Assembly (NCBI RefSeq): GCF_910592395.1 | Contig: NC_088323.1 | Span: 994,001-1,054,000, forward strand | Reading direction: 5' to 3' | Length of the DNA stretch: 60,000 bases | Source: Lineus longissimus | Lineage: Eukaryota > Nemertea > Pilidiophora > Heteronemertea > Lineidae | Notes under the pieces: generated by a model | Databases searched by the model: none | What the model saw: the letters and a program-made list of their open reading frames with translations, nothing else | Told to the model about the DNA's origin: nothing | Position numbers and translations under genes: made by a program | Shown here: piece by piece, positions 58,020-60,000 of the stretch | Numbering within the stretch: position 1 is the stretch's first letter | Layout: every line of letters begins with the position of its first letter

Positions 58020-58097
58020 CGGCAGACCCATCGGGGGTCGAACCTGTGACCTGCCGTTCCATAGTCAAACACTCATACCGCTGAGCCGTCAAGGCTT
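58020..58097 (-). repeat. tRNA-like element (SINE head)
   Basis: The - strand has GCCTTGACGGCTCAGCGGTA (5' end and A-box), a middle with TTTGACTATGG, and a B-box CAGGTTCGACCCC, then a T-rich tract. The T-arm and acceptor stems do not pair fully, so it is a tRNA-derived SINE head or pseudogene rather than a working tRNA. Confidence 0.6.
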
Positions 58098-58605
58098 TCA
58101 TGCAGAAATGGAGATTTTATTCGCCTCTTATGCAAACGAGCGCACCGCAATTGTGACAAGGTCGCGCAGGTGGCAGAGTGATTGTCCGAAATAGTTCCAA
58201 GTAATCGTATATTTCGATAGCTGTGCAGATTTTTCTCAACATATCGTATCTATATACCTCAGTGATATAAATGACTACCTTTGCAGTTGATTTAACGTTT
58301 AAATAGCCTGTTTAAAAAAGTTTTTAGAAATCGAGGTCAGCAGGGTCAGAGGCAATCAGTAAAGTGTTGCTCTGGCAGAGTCAAAAGAAATCGTTGTTGG
58401 CGCCGATGATGTCAGCAATATGGCTGATTTCCACCCCACCCGCGAGATTTGCTCTAGTCACGTCATGAGTACAACCGTGCTGAATATGTACCGGCTACCG
58501 TTCTCTCCATCATCACCGACCATATGTGCCAGTGCCGGTCGTACGAGATCGTTTCAATGAAAAAGACGCACGCCACTGCCGTACAGGTACCTGAGAAAAC
58601 TCGAG

Positions 58606-58802
58606 CGTGTGACTGACTATTAGAGTCGATCGGCAATAGAAGTAGGAACGAGATATATCTTGATCAGCAGTTAATATACGTCAACGACCGACGTACCCCT
58701 TACTCTAGTGTGTGACTGACTATCAGAGTCGATCGGCAATAGAAGTAGGAACGAGATATAACTGGATCAACAGTAAATATACGTGAATGACCGGCGTACC
58801 CC
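58606..58802 (+). repeat. 103-bp tandem duplication
   Basis: GTGTGACTGACTATTAGAGT...CCGACGTACCCCTT is repeated 103 bp later with scattered substitutions (GACTATCAGAGTCG...CCGGCGTACCCCTT). Only two copies are present, adjacent to each other. Confidence 0.93.
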
Positions 58803-60000
58803 TTTAAAGGAGATTAAGGATTCGAGCAATGGGTTTCCTAATACATTTGGATTTGACTTGTGTATTCTTCTCATTGTCATTGTTTATTGTTGTTTTGTAG
58901 AGCAAACGCGCTGTTGACTGATGATCCGGGCTGGTTCCATAAAAGGGCTGTCCCGCTATTGCAAAATTGCTTCGTCCCAACCAATCGCGGGTATTTTGAA
59001 TGACCGAATAACTGCGGGAGACGAACGTACCTTTTGCCACAACAGCAATTAAAAATGCGACCTTAGCCGTGTTTCTGCTCGTGCCAGAAATACACAGCCT
59101 GACCTACATCAGGAATCATTCATAGGTCACAGTCTGTCTCATCGCTTCAATCACTTTCTCAGCTTTCAGCTCTGGCAGTCATCCATTCATCCAATCATTT
59201 CCTATCCGCGCGCGGCATCTTGACATTATCGCAATGAACGCACCAATCATGGCGAGATGAAAACATAGATAGGACGAATCACACCAGCCGATACTCAATA
59301 CGTCACTCGTGCCTGTCACGTGACCTTTCACGTCATAATGATTGCTGACACTCAGTTGCCTTGAACTTTTCAACTGAGATAAGGATCACCCTTGAGCAAG
59401 GAGCGTAGGGGAATATACCAAATGTCTTGATTGCTTGATATCTTTTTTACAAAGTTGTCAGACTATCATTGACGGTGTATCTGTAGCCCGAAGCCTCCAT
59501 TGGGTTAGAAATTGATAAACAACCAAAAATTACACCTTCGGCATTAGCAAATTCTGTTAAACTTGGATGATGTTGTTGATGAAGAAGTGCCGAGCGTATA
59601 TCATTGTATTATATTCGTTTATGAACACTTATACAAGAGAAGAGATATTTGGAAAATCTTGGCGAGTTCTTCGTTTTGTAAGACAATTTAGATAGTTAGA
59701 CAGTGCACTAGATGCTCCGATTGGAAGAAGATACTCTATGTGTGTCTCTCTTCTCCTTATCTAACAAGAACAGAGCCTTCTTTAATTAATCCATTGATGT
59801 TGAGTCTTTTTTGGCGTGTGAGCGAAATGAAATTGTGCAAATAAGAAGCCGAAGTTTCGTTCTCTTTAATTACAGTACTGGCTGACGTAGCTTTCTTAAT
59901 TTGCTGAGTTTCGATGATGGTTGTGAAGCCGAGAGGCCGATCCGCTGTACAAGGGATAACTCAAGAGTAGGTGGGCAATAATATATTATAGGATCATCGT
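58803..60000. other. Right edge, no gene seen
   Basis: Contains the E-box/CRE cluster at 59,300; otherwise no supported coding or repeat structure. Confidence 0.4.
59301..59340. promoter_or_regulatory. E-box palindrome with CRE half-sites
   Basis: CGTCACTC, then the palindrome GTCACGTGAC (59315-59324), then TTTCACGTCAT. Three CACG/CGTCA-type sites within 40 bp suggest a bZIP/bHLH-ZIP target. Confidence 0.3.

Overview
The window looks like nuclear DNA of a metazoan, most likely a marine invertebrate. It has GT-AG introns, about 40% GC, long gene-poor stretches rich in ACATGTA-type words, and a complete BEL/Pao LTR retrotransposon (a family known only from animals). I cannot name the species. 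Bases 1-13,475 hold one host gene on the + strand. Thirteen exons can be joined with matching phases into a protein with a Gly/Pro/Met-repeat N-terminal part and a long leucine-rich-repeat (LRR) part of the ribonuclease-inhibitor-like type. Its 5' end lies off the left edge; its stop codon is at 13,267-13,269 and an ATTAAA signal follows at 13,470. A 7,851-bp BEL/Pao element (4,031-11,881) sits in antisense orientation in the intron between exons 11 and 12. It has 245-bp LTRs that look identical, a 5-bp target-site duplication (CTGTG), a primer-binding site, a polypurine tract and a single gag-pol frame. It is therefore a very recent insertion, although the end of its polyprotein is frameshifted. 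Bases 13,778-14,494 on the - strand hold the 3' end of a second gene or decaying gene copy, converging on the LRR gene. It is coding-like but carries two apparent compensating single-base frame breaks, and a 39-bp piece related to its last exon lies in the last intron of the LRR gene. From about 14.5 kb to 60 kb I see no confident multi-exon gene. This part holds tRNA-like SINE heads, diverged direct repeats, an AT-rich foldback, a 79-bp minisatellite of about 12 units (32.35-33.39 kb), a 132-bp dispersed repeat flanked by a 93-bp direct repeat (41.3-43.1 kb), and a 103-bp tandem duplication (58.6 kb). It also has a few isolated exon-like islands and clusters of CRE/E-box and CCAAT/TATA motifs that may be promoters or enhancers. 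Small candidate exons are given low confidence on purpose. Nothing prokaryotic (operons, CRISPR, insertion sequences) was seen.
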